Shown: positions 30,000 to 39,441, counted from the stretch's first letter. The stretch is DNA of 55,757 nucleotides from Variovorax paradoxus (GCF_018614955.1 NZ_JAGGNV010000006.1:1-55757), one strand, 5' to 3'. Numbers and translations: made by a program. Notes: generated by a model from the letters alone, not told the origin.

Positions 30000-30029
30000 A
30001 TTATAGCGCCCTGCGCATTTTTCAAGCAA
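30000..30029 (-). promoter_or_regulatory. Sigma-70 promoter for rpoD, overlapping the end of dnaG
   Basis: On the minus strand a consensus -10 TATAAT (30000-30005) lies 18 bp from a weaker -35 TTGCTT (30024-30029), which overlaps the dnaG stop codon. Transcription would start near 29993, giving a leader of about 250 nt before rpoD ATG 29741. The 280-bp gap 29742-30021 holds this leader and no gene. Promoters near the 3' end of dnaG driving rpoD are known in E. coli. Confidence 0.65.
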
Positions 30030-31914
30030 GGGTCGACCCGGGCTGAAGCCGTGCGCGCAGCTCCAGGCGGCGCGCTTCCAGCGCCTTGTAACGCTCCAGC
30101 GCGCGCGGATCGCTCCCGACGGCGGCAATGGCCTCGCTCTGCTGGGCCTTGAGCAGGTCGTCCAGCATGAAGTCGAGCACGTTGCGCAGCTCCCGGGCGG
30201 CATCGGCCGCCTGTTCTCCCTCCGCCTCGCCGATCGGCCCGCCATCGGGGTCGGTCATGACGCGGTCGGCCAAGGCCTCGAAGGCCGTGCCCCGCATGCC
30301 TTCGCGCAGCGCGGCCCAGGGCTGCACGCCGTGCTCGTGCAACTGGCTGTCGAGCCAGGCGAAGAGCTGCCCGTGCTCGCCCGGCAGGTCGCACAGCAGG
30401 CCGTGCAGTTCATGGGAAAGCCCCTCCCATTCGGCCATGTTCGACAGCAGCAGCCGCGCGGCCACATCCGCCCGGCCCGGCGGCAGCGCGCGGCCGCGGG
30501 ACGGAGGCCGCCGGGGGGCGGAAGCGCGGCGACTCTCCCGCGGCCGGGCATAGCCCTCGCTTTCGCCCCGGTCGCGAGTCGAGGGGGCCGGGGGGCGCGC
30601 GGCAGCGGCCGGCGTCCACAGTTCGGCCAGTTCCTGGGTGCTCAACTGGACCATTTCCGCGATCTCGCCGAGCAGCTGGCGCTTGAGCGCGCCTTCCGGC
30701 AGCGCGCTCCAGAGCGGCCGGGCGTTGCTGGCCATGTGGGCGCGCCCTTCGGCCGTCCCGAGGTCGCAGCCTTCCCGCGCGGCTTCGAGCATGAAGCGGC
30801 TCAGCGGCGTGGCCTCGTTCACGAAGCGCGCAAACGCGTCGGCGCCGAACTCGCGGATGAAGCTGTCGGGGTCGTGCTCGGCCGGCAGGAACAGGAACTT
30901 GACGCTGCGCACGTCGCTGGCATAGGGGAGGGCGCCGTCGAGCGCCTTGCGGGCGGCGCGTCGCCCGGCCGCGTCGCCGTCGAAGCTGAACACCACCGAT
31001 TCGGTGAAGCGGAACAGCTTTTGCACGTGTTCCGGCGTGCAGGCGGTGCCCAGCGTCGCGACCGCGTTCGGGAAGCCCAGCTGCGCCAGCGCCACCACGT
31101 CCATGTAGCCTTCGGTCACGAGCGCGTAGCCGCGCTCGCGGAAGGCGGCGCGGGCTTCGTAGAGTCCGTAGAGCTCGCGGCCCTTGCTGAACACCGGCGT
31201 CTCGGGCGAGTTGAGGTATTTGGGCTTCTCGTCGCCGAGCACGCGGCCGCCGAAACCGATGCACTCGCCCTTGACGTTGCGGATCGGGAACATCACGCGG
31301 TCGCGGAAGCGGTCGTAGCGCTTGCCGTCGCCGTTGTCGTCCGGCTCGCCGACGATCACCAGCCCGCTTTCGGCCAGGAGCGGATCGTCGTAGTCGGGGA
31401 ACACGCCCGCCAGCGTGCGCCAGCCCGCCGGTGCGTAGCCGATGCCGAACTGCCGGGCGATCTCGCCGGAGACGCCGCGGCCCTTGAGGTAGTCGATGGC
31501 GGCGGGCGACTGGCGCAACTGCTTCTTGTAGGCCTCGCCGGCCTTTTCGAGCACCTCGGACAGCGTGGCCTGCTTCTGGCGCTGGCCGGCGGCGCGGGCG
31601 CGCTCTTCGGGCGAGGCATCGTCCTCGGGCACTTGCAGGCCGTACTGGCCTGCCAGGTCGTGCACCGCCTCGACGAAGCCCATGCCGGCGTGCTCCATCA
31701 GGAAGCCGATGGCGTTGCCGTGCACTCCGCAGCCGAAGCAGTGATAGAACTGCTTGGTGGGACTGACCGAGAACGAAGGCGACTTCTCGCCGTGGAACGG
31801 GCACAGGCCCATGAAGTTGGCGCCGGCCTTCTTCAACTGGACGTAGCGGCCGACGATTTCCACCACGTCGGCGCGCGCGATCAGTTCCTGGATGAAAGAG
31901 GCGGGGATGGTCAT
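30022..31914 (-). CDS. dnaG: DNA primase
   Basis: A 630-residue primase that makes RNA primers at the replication fork. The N-terminal zinc ribbon uses C38, H41, C59 and C62 (CPFHGEKSP, YHCFGCG). The RNA polymerase core includes the TOPRIM domain (VTEGYMDVVALAQLG, then FSFDGDAAGRRAA). A Pro/Arg-rich linker (about 430-475) joins the C-terminal helicase-binding domain. ATG 31914 gives the usual MTIPASFIQELIARADVVEIVG start. It lies upstream of rpoD as in the classic macromolecular-synthesis operon, but rpsU is not adjacent on the other side. Confidence 0.96.
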   Translation of the reverse strand: MTIPASFIQELIARADVVEIVGRYVQLKKAGANFMGLCPFHGEKSPSFSVSPTKQFYHCFGCGVHGNAIGFLMEHAGMGFVEAVHDLAGQYGLQVPEDDASPEERARAAGQRQKQATLSEVLEKAGEAYKKQLRQSPAAIDYLKGRGVSGEIARQFGIGYAPAGWRTLAGVFPDYDDPLLAESGLVIVGEPDDNGDGKRYDRFRDRVMFPIRNVKGECIGFGGRVLGDEKPKYLNSPETPVFSKGRELYGLYEARAAFRERGYALVTEGYMDVVALAQLGFPNAVATLGTACTPEHVQKLFRFTESVVFSFDGDAAGRRAARKALDGALPYASDVRSVKFLFLPAEHDPDSFIREFGADAFARFVNEATPLSRFMLEAAREGCDLGTAEGRAHMASNARPLWSALPEGALKRQLLGEIAEMVQLSTQELAELWTPAAAARPPAPSTRDRGESEGYARPRESRRASAPRRPPSRGRALPPGRADVAARLLLSNMAEWEGLSHELHGLLCDLPGEHGQLFAWLDSQLHEHGVQPWAALREGMRGTAFEALADRVMTDPDGGPIGEAEGEQAADAARELRNVLDFMLDDLLKAQQSEAIAAVGSDPRALERYKALEARRLELRARLQPGSTLA

Positions 31915-32004
31915 GTAGGCGGAGAGCGGCAAATCATACGCAAGACCTCATGCCACCGCGGGCCGGCGGCATACTGGCCGCTTCGAATCCAGCGCCGCAT
32001 CCGC

Positions 32005-32958
32005 ATGATTCGCCACACCGCCCGCCACGCAGTGCCCTTGCTGCGCCATCCCCTCCGATTCGCCTGGGAGGCACTCAAGGCCTTTCGGGCCAACCAGGGC
32101 CTGCTGCTGGCCGGCGCGGTCGCCTATTACGCGCTGCTGTCGATCGTGCCGATCCTGATCCTGAGCGTGATCGCAATGTCGCACGTCATCGACCAGGCGG
32201 AGCTGCTGAGCGCGGTGGGCCGCTACCTGGAGTGGCTGTTGCCGGGCCAGTCGCGGGCCATCGTCGCCGAGCTGTCGAACTTCCTGGCCCATCGGGACGT
32301 GCTGGGGCCGGTGCTGCTGGTGACGATGATCTTCTTCAGTTCGCTCGCCTTCACCGTGCTGGAAAGTGCCATGGCGGTGATCTTCCACCACCGCAAGGCC
32401 GACCATTCCCGCCACTTCCTGATCTCGGCGGTGATGCCCTATATCTACATCCTGTGCCTGTGCGTCGGGCTGCTGCTGGTGACCCTGGTGTCCGGCGCGC
32501 TGCAGGTGATCGGGCAGGAAAGCGTCGAGCTTTTCGGCCGCAGCTGGTCGCTGTCGGGCGTGTCGGGGGTGCTGCTGTACCTGCTTGGGCTGGGCGGTGA
32601 GATCTTCATGCTGACCTCCCTCTACCTGGTGATGCCGGTGGGGCGGCTGCGGCTGCGGCACGCGCTGCTGGGCGGCGTGACCGCGGCGCTGCTGTGGGAG
32701 ATCACGCGCCGCGTGCTGGTGCTCTACTTCGCCACGCTGTCGCAGGTGAACGTGGTCTACGGCTCCCTGACCACCGCGATCGTGGTGCTGCTGAGCCTGG
32801 AGATCGCCGCCACGCTGGTGCTGTTCGGCGCCCAGGTGATCGCGCAGTACGAACGCCTGGAGCGCACCGGCAGCGCGACCCCGCTGCCGGCCGAGATCTC
32901 GAAGGTCAGCGCGGCGCCAGCCGAATCGCCCCGTCGAGCCGGATCACCTCGCCGTTGA
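32005..32958 (+). CDS. YihY/BrkB-family inner-membrane protein
   Basis: A 317-residue membrane protein with six hydrophobic segments, of the family once misnamed RNase BN. Typical segments are [43 protein letters not shown] and [32 protein letters not shown]. The exact role is unknown; envelope transport has been proposed for the family. The final 53 bp, coding an Arg/Pro-rich tail, overlap the 3' end of the convergent dehydrogenase gene and are probably not conserved. Confidence 0.85.
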   Translation: MIRHTARHAVPLLRHPLRFAWEALKAFRANQGLLLAGAVAYYALLSIVPILILSVIAMSHVIDQAELLSAVGRYLEWLLPGQSRAIVAELSNFLAHRDVLGPVLLVTMIFFSSLAFTVLESAMAVIFHHRKADHSRHFLISAVMPYIYILCLCVGLLLVTLVSGALQVIGQESVELFGRSWSLSGVSGVLLYLLGLGGEIFMLTSLYLVMPVGRLRLRHALLGGVTAALLWEITRRVLVLYFATLSQVNVVYGSLTTAIVVLLSLEIAATLVLFGAQVIAQYERLERTGSATPLPAEISKVSAAPAESPRRAGSPRR

Positions 32959-33664
32959 GCATGTCGTTCTCGATGATGTGCTTGGCGAGCTTCGCGTAGT
33001 CCTCGGGCGTGCCGAGGCGCGAAGGGAAGGGCACGCTGGCGGCCAGCGCGTCCTGTACCTCTTGCGGCATGCCGAACAGCATCGGCGTGCCGAAGATGCC
33101 CGGGGCGATCGTCATGTTGCGGATGCCGTTGCGCGCCAGGTCGCGTGCGATCGGCAGCGTCATTCCGACCACGCCGCCCTTGGAAGCGCTGTAGGCGGCC
33201 TGGCCGATCTGGCCGTCATAGGCCGCGACCGAGGCGGTCGAGATCAGCACGCCGCGCTCGCCGGTGGTCTCGGGCTCGTTCTTGCTCATGGCATCGGCCG
33301 CGAGCCGGATCATGTTGAAGCTGCCGATCAGGTTGACCGTGACGGTCTTGCTGAACACGGCGAGGGCGTGCGGCCCGTTCTTGCCGACGGTTTTTTCGGC
33401 CGGCGCGATGCCGGCGCAGTTGACCAGGCCCACCAGCTTGCCCAGCTTCTGGGCGGCAGCCACCGCGGCCTGGCCGTCGGCCTCCTGGCTCACGTCGCAC
33501 TTGACGAAAGTGCCGCCGATTTCCTTGGCGACCGCTTCGCCCTTGTCCACCTGCATGTCGGCGATGACCACCTTGCCGCCGTTCGCCGCCAGCATGCGCG
33601 CCGTGCCTTCGCCGAGGCCCGAAGCGCCGCCGGTGACGATGAAAACCTTGCCGTCGATCTGCAT
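32906..33664 (-). CDS. Short-chain dehydrogenase, HSD10-like 3-hydroxyacyl-CoA dehydrogenase
   Basis: A 252-residue SDR oxidoreductase. The NAD motif is [10 protein letters not shown] (residues 11-20), NCAG follows, and the catalytic Ser-Tyr-Lys is in [12 protein letters not shown] and YSASKGG. The sequence resembles type II 3-hydroxyacyl-CoA / 2-methyl-3-hydroxybutyryl-CoA dehydrogenases (HSD17B10 family), so it likely acts in short or branched acyl-CoA oxidation. AGGAGA precedes ATG 33664. It lies downstream of the phasin gene but after a terminator, so it may have its own promoter. Confidence 0.87.
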   Translation of the reverse strand: MQIDGKVFIVTGGASGLGEGTARMLAANGGKVVIADMQVDKGEAVAKEIGGTFVKCDVSQEADGQAAVAAAQKLGKLVGLVNCAGIAPAEKTVGKNGPHALAVFSKTVTVNLIGSFNMIRLAADAMSKNEPETTGERGVLISTASVAAYDGQIGQAAYSASKGGVVGMTLPIARDLARNGIRNMTIAPGIFGTPMLFGMPQEVQDALAASVPFPSRLGTPEDYAKLAKHIIENDMLNGEVIRLDGAIRLAPR

Positions 33665-33706
33665 GGGATGTCTCCTGAAAAAACCTTGCCGGCGATCATA
33701 GAGCGC

Positions 33707-33737
33707 AAAAAAAAGGCCCCGTCCGAGGACAGGGCCC
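33707..33737 (-). terminator. Rho-independent terminator of the phasin gene
   Basis: On the minus strand GGCCCTGT pairs with ACGGGGCC (one G-T pair) around a 6-base loop, followed by eight T residues. It lies about 35-60 bp past the phasin stop, before the dehydrogenase gene on the same strand. Confidence 0.85.
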
Positions 33738-33769
33738 TGAATTGGATCCCGAAGGACCCAAGGAGACAA

Positions 33770-34327
33770 TCAGCGCTTGCGCGAAGCGGTTTGAGCGGTG
33801 CTCTTGGCAGCGTTCACGGCCGTGGTCGAGACAGCCTGGAAGTTGGCTTCGGCGACGTCGGACGCTTGCTTGACGGCCTTCTGGACCGATTCGAAAGCGT
33901 TGTTGGCAGCAGCCACGGCGCTCTTCATCACGGCGACGGCGGTTTCCGAACCGGCGGGAGCGTTCTTGGCAGCGCTGTCGACCAGGCCGACGAAGGCTTG
34001 CTGGGCTTCAGCGGCCTTCACTTCGAAAGCCTTGGTGAATTCGGCGCCGGTGCCTTGGGCGATGTCGTACAGGTGACGGCTGTAGGCGGCGGTCTTCTCG
34101 GCCAGGGGCTGGAACATGCCGGCTTGCAGGGCGAGCAGTTCTTGCGCGTCCTTGACGCTGAGGATCGCTTGCGTGGTGCCGGCGGCTTCGGCCAGCGCAG
34201 CCTTCGAGGCGGTCACGTTCAGTTCGACCAGCTTCTCGACGCCTTCGAAGGCCTTGGTGGTGAGGCCGAACAGGGTTTCGAGGTTGGCTTTGTGGGAAGC
34301 GATGATTTGGTCAGCGGTCAGTGCCAT
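33770..34327 (-). CDS. phaP: Phasin (PHA granule-associated protein)
   Basis: A 185-residue, Ala-rich, helical protein that coats polyhydroxyalkanoate granules. The N-terminal [20 protein letters not shown] and [20 protein letters not shown] segments are those of the betaproteobacterial phasin family. Ribosome site GGAGC precedes ATG 34327. It has its own promoter (34409-34436), two flanking PhaR-like sites and its own terminator, so it is a monocistronic, probably strongly expressed gene. The PHA synthase genes are not in this window. Confidence 0.93.
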   Translation of the reverse strand: MALTADQIIASHKANLETLFGLTTKAFEGVEKLVELNVTASKAALAEAAGTTQAILSVKDAQELLALQAGMFQPLAEKTAAYSRHLYDIAQGTGAEFTKAFEVKAAEAQQAFVGLVDSAAKNAPAGSETAVAVMKSAVAAANNAFESVQKAVKQASDVAEANFQAVSTTAVNAAKSTAQTASRKR

Positions 34328-34384
34328 GTGGATGCTCCAGTTGAATGAATGAGGTAGGTCGCGGAAGAGCTGCCCCTCTTCATT

Positions 34385-34400
34385 TTGTTGCGGTGCAGCA
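34385..34400. promoter_or_regulatory. PhaR-like operator, proximal site
   Basis: TTGTTGCGGTGCAGCA contains a TGTTGC / GCAGCA dyad with a 3-bp spacer, close to the CTGC-N3-GCAG pattern I recall for the PHA regulator PhaR. It covers about +2 to +17 of the predicted phasin transcript, where a repressor would block transcription. Confidence 0.5.
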
Positions 34401-34408
34401 TGGCCTGA

Positions 34409-34436
34409 AGTATAGGCAGCCAAGCGTTTCGATCAA
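34409..34436 (-). promoter_or_regulatory. Sigma-70 promoter of the phasin gene
   Basis: On the minus strand -10 TATACT (34409-34414) and -35 TTGATC (34431-34436) are 16 bp apart. Transcription should start near 34402, 75 nt before the phasin ATG. PhaR-like dyads lie on either side. Confidence 0.6.
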
Positions 34437-34444
34437 GTGAAAAT

Positions 34445-34460
34445 TTGTTGCTTTGCAGCA
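34445..34460. promoter_or_regulatory. PhaR-like operator, distal site
   Basis: TTGTTGCTTTGCAGCA matches the proximal site at 14 of 16 bases and lies exactly 60 bp away, in the same orientation. It sits just upstream of the phasin -35 and 50 bp upstream of the divergent deacetylase-like gene, so it could influence both. A separate inverted repeat (TTTAGAA with TTCTAAA, 34462-34481) follows it. Confidence 0.5.
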
Positions 34461-34509
34461 ATTTAGAACACACTTTCTAAAAGGGAGAGGCGCCGCCGAC
34501 AATGTTCCT

Positions 34510-35451
34510 ATGCGTGCGTTTTATTCCGGCCAGTTCGTGCTGCCGCTGCCCAGCGGGCACCGGTTTCCGATGGGGAAGTACGCCATGCTGCGCGAGCGGC
34601 TCGTGCAGCATCTGCCCGCGGTGCAGATGTTCGAGGCACCTCGTGCCAGCGACGGCGAACTGGCGCTGGCCCACGCGCCGCAGTGGATTGCCGCCATCAG
34701 CGACGGCAGCGTCGACCCGCAGGCCATGCGCGAGATCGGCTTTCCGTGGAGCGAAGCCATGGCGGAGCGCTCGCGTCGCTCGACCGGCGCCACCATCGCC
34801 GCCTGCAGGGCAGCCCTGGCGGAAGGCATCTCGGCCAACATGGCCGGCGGCACCCACCATGCGAGTGCCGACAGAGGAGGGGGCTTCTGCGTCTTCAACG
34901 ATGCGGCGGTTGCAGCGAGGCTCATGCAGGCGGAGCACGGCCGGCGGGGGCGCCTGCCTTTCCAGGTGGCGGTGATCGACCTCGACGTGCACCAGGGCAA
35001 CGGCACCGCGCGCATCTTCCGCGACGACCCGAGCGTGTTCACGCTGTCGATGCATGGCCAGAAGAACTTCCCGTTCCGCAAGGAGGCCAGCGATATCGAC
35101 GTCGAACTGCCCGACGGCTGCGGCGATGTCGACTACCTGGCGGCACTCGAGCATGCGCTCGACGAACTCGACCGGCGCTTCTCGCCCGGCCTGGTGATCT
35201 ACCTCGCGGGCGCCGATCCCTTCGAGCGCGACCGGCTGGGACGCCTCAAGCTGAGTTTCGATGGCCTGGAGGCGCGCGACCGGCGCGTGTTCGACTTCGC
35301 CTGGCAGCGCCGGATTCCGCTCGCGTTCGCGATGGCCGGCGGCTATGCGAGCGACATTTCGGAGACCGTGCAGGTGCAGCTTGGTACCTTTCGCGTGGCC
35401 TTCGACTACTGGCGGCGGTGGCAGAATGCCGCGCCGAGATCGCACCCATGA
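34510..35451 (+). CDS. Histone-deacetylase-family (AcuC/APAH-like) zinc hydrolase
   Basis: A 313-residue metal-dependent deacetylase. Family segments: the N-terminal [20 protein letters not shown] with the catalytic His pair; the zinc ligands Asp and His in [10 protein letters not shown]; and the third ligand Asp in GADPFERD. Bacterial members deacetylate acetyl-CoA synthetase, polyamines or other small molecules. ATG 34510 fits the conserved start though no ribosome site is at the right distance. It is coupled to the thioesterase gene (ATGA overlap). Confidence 0.88.
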   Translation: MRAFYSGQFVLPLPSGHRFPMGKYAMLRERLVQHLPAVQMFEAPRASDGELALAHAPQWIAAISDGSVDPQAMREIGFPWSEAMAERSRRSTGATIAACRAALAEGISANMAGGTHHASADRGGGFCVFNDAAVAARLMQAEHGRRGRLPFQVAVIDLDVHQGNGTARIFRDDPSVFTLSMHGQKNFPFRKEASDIDVELPDGCGDVDYLAALEHALDELDRRFSPGLVIYLAGADPFERDRLGRLKLSFDGLEARDRRVFDFAWQRRIPLAFAMAGGYASDISETVQVQLGTFRVAFDYWRRWQNAAPRSHP

Positions 35452-35897
35452 GCGCCAGACCCACGCCCCACCACCGCAGCCGCTACCGCGCCTTTCGCAG
35501 CATCCCGACGCGCTGGGCCGACAACGACATGTACGGGCATGTCAACAATGTCGTCTACTACGGCTGGTTCGACACCGCCGTCAACGCGCTCCTGATCGAG
35601 CGCGGCGCGCTCGACATCCACCAGGGCGACACCATCGGCCTCGTGGTGGAAACGCAGTGCAACTACTTTGCGCCGCTCGCGTTTCCGCAGACGGTCGAGG
35701 CGGGCGTCCGGGTGGCGCATGCGGGCAGCTCCAGCGTGCGCTACGAGATCGCGCTGTTTGCCGAGGGCGCGGAGACGGCTGCCGCGCAAGGCCACTTCGT
35801 CCACGTTTATGTCGACCGCGCGACGCAGCGTCCGGTCAAGCTGCCGCCGGCATTGCTGCGCGTCGTCGACGAACTGCGCTTCGCGGCAGGCACGTAG
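35448..35897 (+). CDS. YbgC/4HBT-type hotdog acyl-CoA thioesterase
   Basis: A 149-residue thioesterase of the hotdog fold, shown by [26 protein letters not shown] (residues 21-46, with the active-site Asp) and [19 protein letters not shown]. It hydrolyses an acyl-CoA, probably short or aromatic; the exact substrate is unknown. It overlaps the deacetylase-like gene by 4 bp and ends at a strong terminator immediately after its stop codon. Confidence 0.88.
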   Translation: MSARPTPHHRSRYRAFRSIPTRWADNDMYGHVNNVVYYGWFDTAVNALLIERGALDIHQGDTIGLVVETQCNYFAPLAFPQTVEAGVRVAHAGSSSVRYEIALFAEGAETAAAQGHFVHVYVDRATQRPVKLPPALLRVVDELRFAAGT

Positions 35898-35922
35898 AAA
35901 CGGCGCCCGAAGGCGCCGTTTT
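35898..35922. terminator. Bidirectional rho-independent terminator
   Basis: AACGGCGCC (35899-35907) and GGCGCCGTT (35912-35920) form a perfect 9-bp stem with loop CGAA, with T residues on the plus side and A residues before it. It serves the thioesterase gene on the plus strand and probably the convergent gene ending at 35946. Confidence 0.9.
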
Positions 35923-35945
35923 CGCGAGCGATCGGCAAGCGCCGA

Positions 35946-36353
35946 TTACTTCTTCGCGGTCATGGCCTTGATGTCGGCCTTGCCCTTGGCTTCAGCAGCC
36001 TTGGCTTCCTTCTCGCAGGCGTTCTTGGCATCGCCCTTCATGTCGTCGCACTTTTCCTTCGCGACGTCATAGGTGGCCTTCACCTTTTCTTCAGCCACCT
36101 TGCGGGAGTTGCCGTCGCTCGGCTTGTATTGCTGTTCGAGTTCGGCCTTGGCAACGTTCTCCTTGCCCTTGGCTTCCTTCTCGCAGACGTCCTTGGCGTT
36201 GTCCTTCAGGGTGTCGCACTTGGCCTTGTCGACCTTGTAGTCGGCTTCGATCTTTTCCTTGGCAACCTTGTGCTCGTCCTGGGTCATTGCACCGGCTTGC
36301 GCTGCAACAAAGCAGGAGGATGCGATCGCGAGCATGAGCAGATGTTTCTTCAT
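35946..36353 (-). CDS. Periplasmic Lys/Ala/Cys-rich protein with internal duplication, function unknown
   Basis: A 135-residue protein with a signal peptide (about 1-22, ending AQAGA). The mature part contains two copies of a ~35-residue unit of the form YxVxKxKCDxxKxxAKxxCEKEAK, beginning near residues 40 and 93, so four Cys in two Cx12C pairs that may form disulfides between helices. The rest is highly charged and likely helical. AAGGAG precedes the ATG. I know of similar uncharacterised proteins in Burkholderiales but no function. Confidence 0.75.
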   Translation of the reverse strand: MKKHLLMLAIASSCFVAAQAGAMTQDEHKVAKEKIEADYKVDKAKCDTLKDNAKDVCEKEAKGKENVAKAELEQQYKPSDGNSRKVAEEKVKATYDVAKEKCDDMKGDAKNACEKEAKAAEAKGKADIKAMTAKK

Positions 36354-36381
36354 GGTATGTACTCCTTGGGCGTTACTGAAT

Positions 36382-36615
36382 TCAGTACTTCTCGAACCAC
36401 AGCGCTGCGGGTGTGCGGCCATCGCGCGTTTCCCATTCGCTGACCTGCTTCTCGGCCTCTTCCCTGCTGATGCCGTGACGCTCCTGAATGCGTCCCAGCA
36501 GCTGGTCGCGCTTGCCGGCGATGACGTCGAAGTCGTCGTCGGTGAGCTTGCCCCACTGCTCCTTCACCTTGCCTTTGAGCTGTTTCCAGTTGCCTTCGAC
36601 GGTGTCTTTGTTCAT
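36382..36615 (-). CDS. CsbD-family stress protein
   Basis: A 77-residue CsbD-like protein: MNKDTVEGNWKQLKGKVKEQWGKLTDDD is the family start and the IAGKRDQLLGRIQERHGIS helix follows. These small acidic helical proteins are induced by general stress in many bacteria; their molecular role is unknown. A strong AAGGAGA ribosome site precedes ATG 36615. It is upstream of the duplicated periplasmic protein gene (28 bp gap), possibly co-transcribed. The 185 bp beyond it, up to pncB, hold no visible gene. Confidence 0.88.
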   Translation of the reverse strand: MNKDTVEGNWKQLKGKVKEQWGKLTDDDFDVIAGKRDQLLGRIQERHGISREEAEKQVSEWETRDGRTPAALWFEKY

Positions 36616-36800
36616 GACGTATCTCCTTCAGATGAGCGGGTTTTGTCGCCGGCCCGAATGCGTGTGGTCGGCGTGAAATGACTCTGGCGTGGGGGGGTGG
36701 ATCGAACGGTAGGACGCCCGGGGAAGGGGTCGTAGGCACATGCCGACGCGGCCCGTGATAATCGACCGCACGCCGAACCCGGACACCAGCGCGCCGCACC

Positions 36801-38030
36801 ATGATCATTCAAAGCCTGCTCGACACCGACCTCTACAAGTTCACGATGATGCAGGTCGTGCTGCATCACTTTCCGGGCGCCCGCGTCGAGTACCGCTTCA
36901 AGTGCCGCAACCCCGGCGTCGACCTGGCCCAGTTCGCGGCCCAGATCCGCGAAGAGGTCCGCCACCTCTGCTCGCTCCAGTTCAGGGATCCCGAGCTGAG
37001 CTACCTGCGCTCCATGCGCTTCATCAAGAGCGACTTCGTCGACTTTCTCGGCCTGTTCCGCCTGAACGAGAAGTACATCAAGATCATTCCGCAAGCCTCG
37101 GGCGAGCTCGACATCCGCATCGAGGGGCCCTGGCTGCACACCATCCTGTTCGAAATCCCGGTGCTGGCGATCGTCAACGAGGTCTATTTCCGCAACACGC
37201 AACCGAAGCCGGATATCGCCGAAGGGCGCCGGCGCCTCGAAACCAAGATCGGGCAGCTGCAGGCGGCAGGCCTCGAGGACCTCAAGATCGCCGACTACGG
37301 CACGCGCCGGCGCTTCTCCAATAACTGGCACGAGGAAGTGCTGCGCACGCTCGCCACCAGGCTCGGCGCCGTCATCTCGCCGCCGCAGCGGGCCGCCAAG
37401 CTGCCGCAGCTCGCCGGCACCAGCAATGTGCTGTACGCCATGAAGCTCGGACTGATCCCGCTGGGCACCATGGCGCACGAATACCTCCAGGCCTGCCAGG
37501 CGCTCGGGCCCCGCCTGCGCGACAGCCAGGTCTTCGGTTTCGAGTCGTGGGCGCGCGAGTACCGCGGCGACCTGGGCATCGCGCTGTCGGACGTCTACGG
37601 CATGAGCGCCTTCCTGCGCGACTTCGACCTGTACTTCTGCAAGCTGTTCGACGGCGCGCGCCACGACAGCGGCGACCCCTTCCAGTGGGGCGAGCGCATG
37701 CTGGCCCACTACATCGCCAACCGCGTCGATCCGCGCACCAAGACCCTGATCTTCAGCGACAGCCTCACGGTGCCGCGAACCATCGAGCTCTACCAGCAGT
37801 TCCGCGGCCGCTGCCAGTTGGCCTTCGGTATCGGCACCAATCTCACCAACGACCTGGGCTACGAACCGCTGCAGATCGTGATCAAGATGGTTCGCTGCAA
37901 CGATCAGCCGGTGGCCAAGCTGTCCGACACGCCTTCCAAGAACATGTGCGACGACGAGAGGTATCTGGCCTATCTGCGGCAGGTGTTCGAGATTGCCCAG
38001 CCCGCCGACCGGCCTGGCTCGGCGCGATGA
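36801..38030 (+). CDS. pncB: Nicotinate phosphoribosyltransferase
   Basis: A 409-residue enzyme that joins nicotinate to PRPP, with ATP, in the NAD salvage pathway. Family segments are [20 protein letters not shown] at the N-terminus, the [16 protein letters not shown] region, [29 protein letters not shown] and [17 protein letters not shown]. Its length matches E. coli PncB (400). It heads a five-gene plus-strand unit and overlaps the antiporter gene by 4 bp (ATGA). No clear ribosome site is seen before ATG 36801. Confidence 0.94.
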   Translation: MIIQSLLDTDLYKFTMMQVVLHHFPGARVEYRFKCRNPGVDLAQFAAQIREEVRHLCSLQFRDPELSYLRSMRFIKSDFVDFLGLFRLNEKYIKIIPQASGELDIRIEGPWLHTILFEIPVLAIVNEVYFRNTQPKPDIAEGRRRLETKIGQLQAAGLEDLKIADYGTRRRFSNNWHEEVLRTLATRLGAVISPPQRAAKLPQLAGTSNVLYAMKLGLIPLGTMAHEYLQACQALGPRLRDSQVFGFESWAREYRGDLGIALSDVYGMSAFLRDFDLYFCKLFDGARHDSGDPFQWGERMLAHYIANRVDPRTKTLIFSDSLTVPRTIELYQQFRGRCQLAFGIGTNLTNDLGYEPLQIVIKMVRCNDQPVAKLSDTPSKNMCDDERYLAYLRQVFEIAQPADRPGSAR

Positions 38031-39439
38031 GCGGTGTGCTGCACCGGCCGATGGCCATCGCGCTGCTGGCGCTGGTCCCCGCAACGAGTTTCGCCGCCGA
38101 TTTCGACGGCAGCGTGCTGTCGCCGCTGTGGGGCGTGCCCTTCGCCGGAATTCTGCTGTCGATCGCGTTGATGCCGCTGCTGGTGCCGTCGTTCTGGCAC
38201 CACCACTACGGCAAGGTTTCCGCCGGCTGGGCTTTGGCCTTCCTGCTGCCTTTTGCGGCGATCTACGGCGTCCCGGTGGCGGGGGCGCAGGTCGTTCATG
38301 CACTGCTGGCCGAGTACATCCCGTTCGTCATTCTGCTCACTGCGCTGTTCGCCGTGGCCGGTGGCATCCATCTGCGCGGCAACCTGCACGGTGCGCCGGG
38401 GTTGAACACGGCGATCCTCGCGATCGGTGCCGTGCTCGCGAGCCTCATGGGCACCACCGGCGCCTCCATGCTGCTGATCCGTCCCTTGATCCGTGCCAAC
38501 GACAACCGCGTGCACAGGGCGCATGTGGTCGTGTTCTTCATCTTCATCGTAGCGAACGCCGGCGGCTCGCTGACGCCGCTGGGCGATCCGCCGCTGTTCC
38601 TGGGTTTCCTCAAGGGCGTCGACTTCTTCTGGACCGCGAAAAACATCCTGCCGGAGACGCTGTTTCTCGTCAGCCTCCTGCTGGTATTGTTCTATGCGAT
38701 CGACACCTGGTACTACCGCAAGGAAGGCGTGTTGACGATCGACCCCACGCCCGACACGCGCAAGATCGGCTTCGACGGCGCGCTCAACTTCTGGCTGCTG
38801 GCGGGCGTGATCTTCTTCGTGCTGCTCAGCGGCTTCTGGAAATCGCCCGTCCGCTTCGACGTCTACGGCACCGAAGTCGGCCTGCCGGGTCTCGTGCGCG
38901 ATGCGGGCCTGATCGCAATCACGCTGCTTTCGCTGAAGATCACGGCGCCCCAGGTGCATGCCGACAACCAGTTCGCCTGGGAGCCGATGGCCGAGGTGGC
39001 CAAGCTGTTCGCGGGCATCTTCCTGACCATCATCCCGGTGATCGCGATGCTCAAGGCGGGTGTGGACGGCCCCTTCGGCGCGGTCGTCTCCGCCGTGACC
39101 CGGTCCGACGGCCAGCCCGATCCCGCGATGTACTTCTGGGCCACCGGCGCGTTGAGCTCTTTCCTGGACAATGCACCGACCTACCTGGTGTTCTTCAATA
39201 CCGCCGGCGGCGACCCGCAGGCGCTGATGACCACCTACGCCACCACGCTGGCTGCCATCTCGGCGGGCGCCGTGTTCATGGGCGCCAACACCTACATCGG
39301 CAACGCGCCCAACCTGATGGTCAAGGCCATCGCGGAAAGCCGCGGCATCCGCATGCCGAGCTTCTTCGGCTACATGCTGTGGTCGGGCGCCATCCTGGTG
39401 CCATTGTTCGTCGTCTCCACCTTCATCTTCTTCCGTTGA
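38027..39439 (+). CDS. nhaD: NhaD-type sodium:proton antiporter
   Basis: A 470-residue inner-membrane protein with about 12 hydrophobic segments of the ArsB/NhaD (ion transporter) superfamily. Typical motifs are [23 protein letters not shown] and [19 protein letters not shown], with [20 protein letters not shown] near the end. It likely exports Na+ or Li+ in exchange for protons. The hydrophobic N-terminus could be a signal peptide or first helix. Start overlaps the pncB stop; the next gene starts 2 bp after its stop. Confidence 0.87.
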   Translation: MSGVLHRPMAIALLALVPATSFAADFDGSVLSPLWGVPFAGILLSIALMPLLVPSFWHHHYGKVSAGWALAFLLPFAAIYGVPVAGAQVVHALLAEYIPFVILLTALFAVAGGIHLRGNLHGAPGLNTAILAIGAVLASLMGTTGASMLLIRPLIRANDNRVHRAHVVVFFIFIVANAGGSLTPLGDPPLFLGFLKGVDFFWTAKNILPETLFLVSLLLVLFYAIDTWYYRKEGVLTIDPTPDTRKIGFDGALNFWLLAGVIFFVLLSGFWKSPVRFDVYGTEVGLPGLVRDAGLIAITLLSLKITAPQVHADNQFAWEPMAEVAKLFAGIFLTIIPVIAMLKAGVDGPFGAVVSAVTRSDGQPDPAMYFWATGALSSFLDNAPTYLVFFNTAGGDPQALMTTYATTLAAISAGAVFMGANTYIGNAPNLMVKAIAESRGIRMPSFFGYMLWSGAILVPLFVVSTFIFFR

Positions 39440-39441
39440 TC

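Noticed and set aside
32005..32958. Ribonuclease BN annotation for the YihY/BrkB gene
   Set aside because: The protein is a six-helix membrane protein without nuclease motifs; true RNase BN is the unrelated MBL-fold RNase Z.
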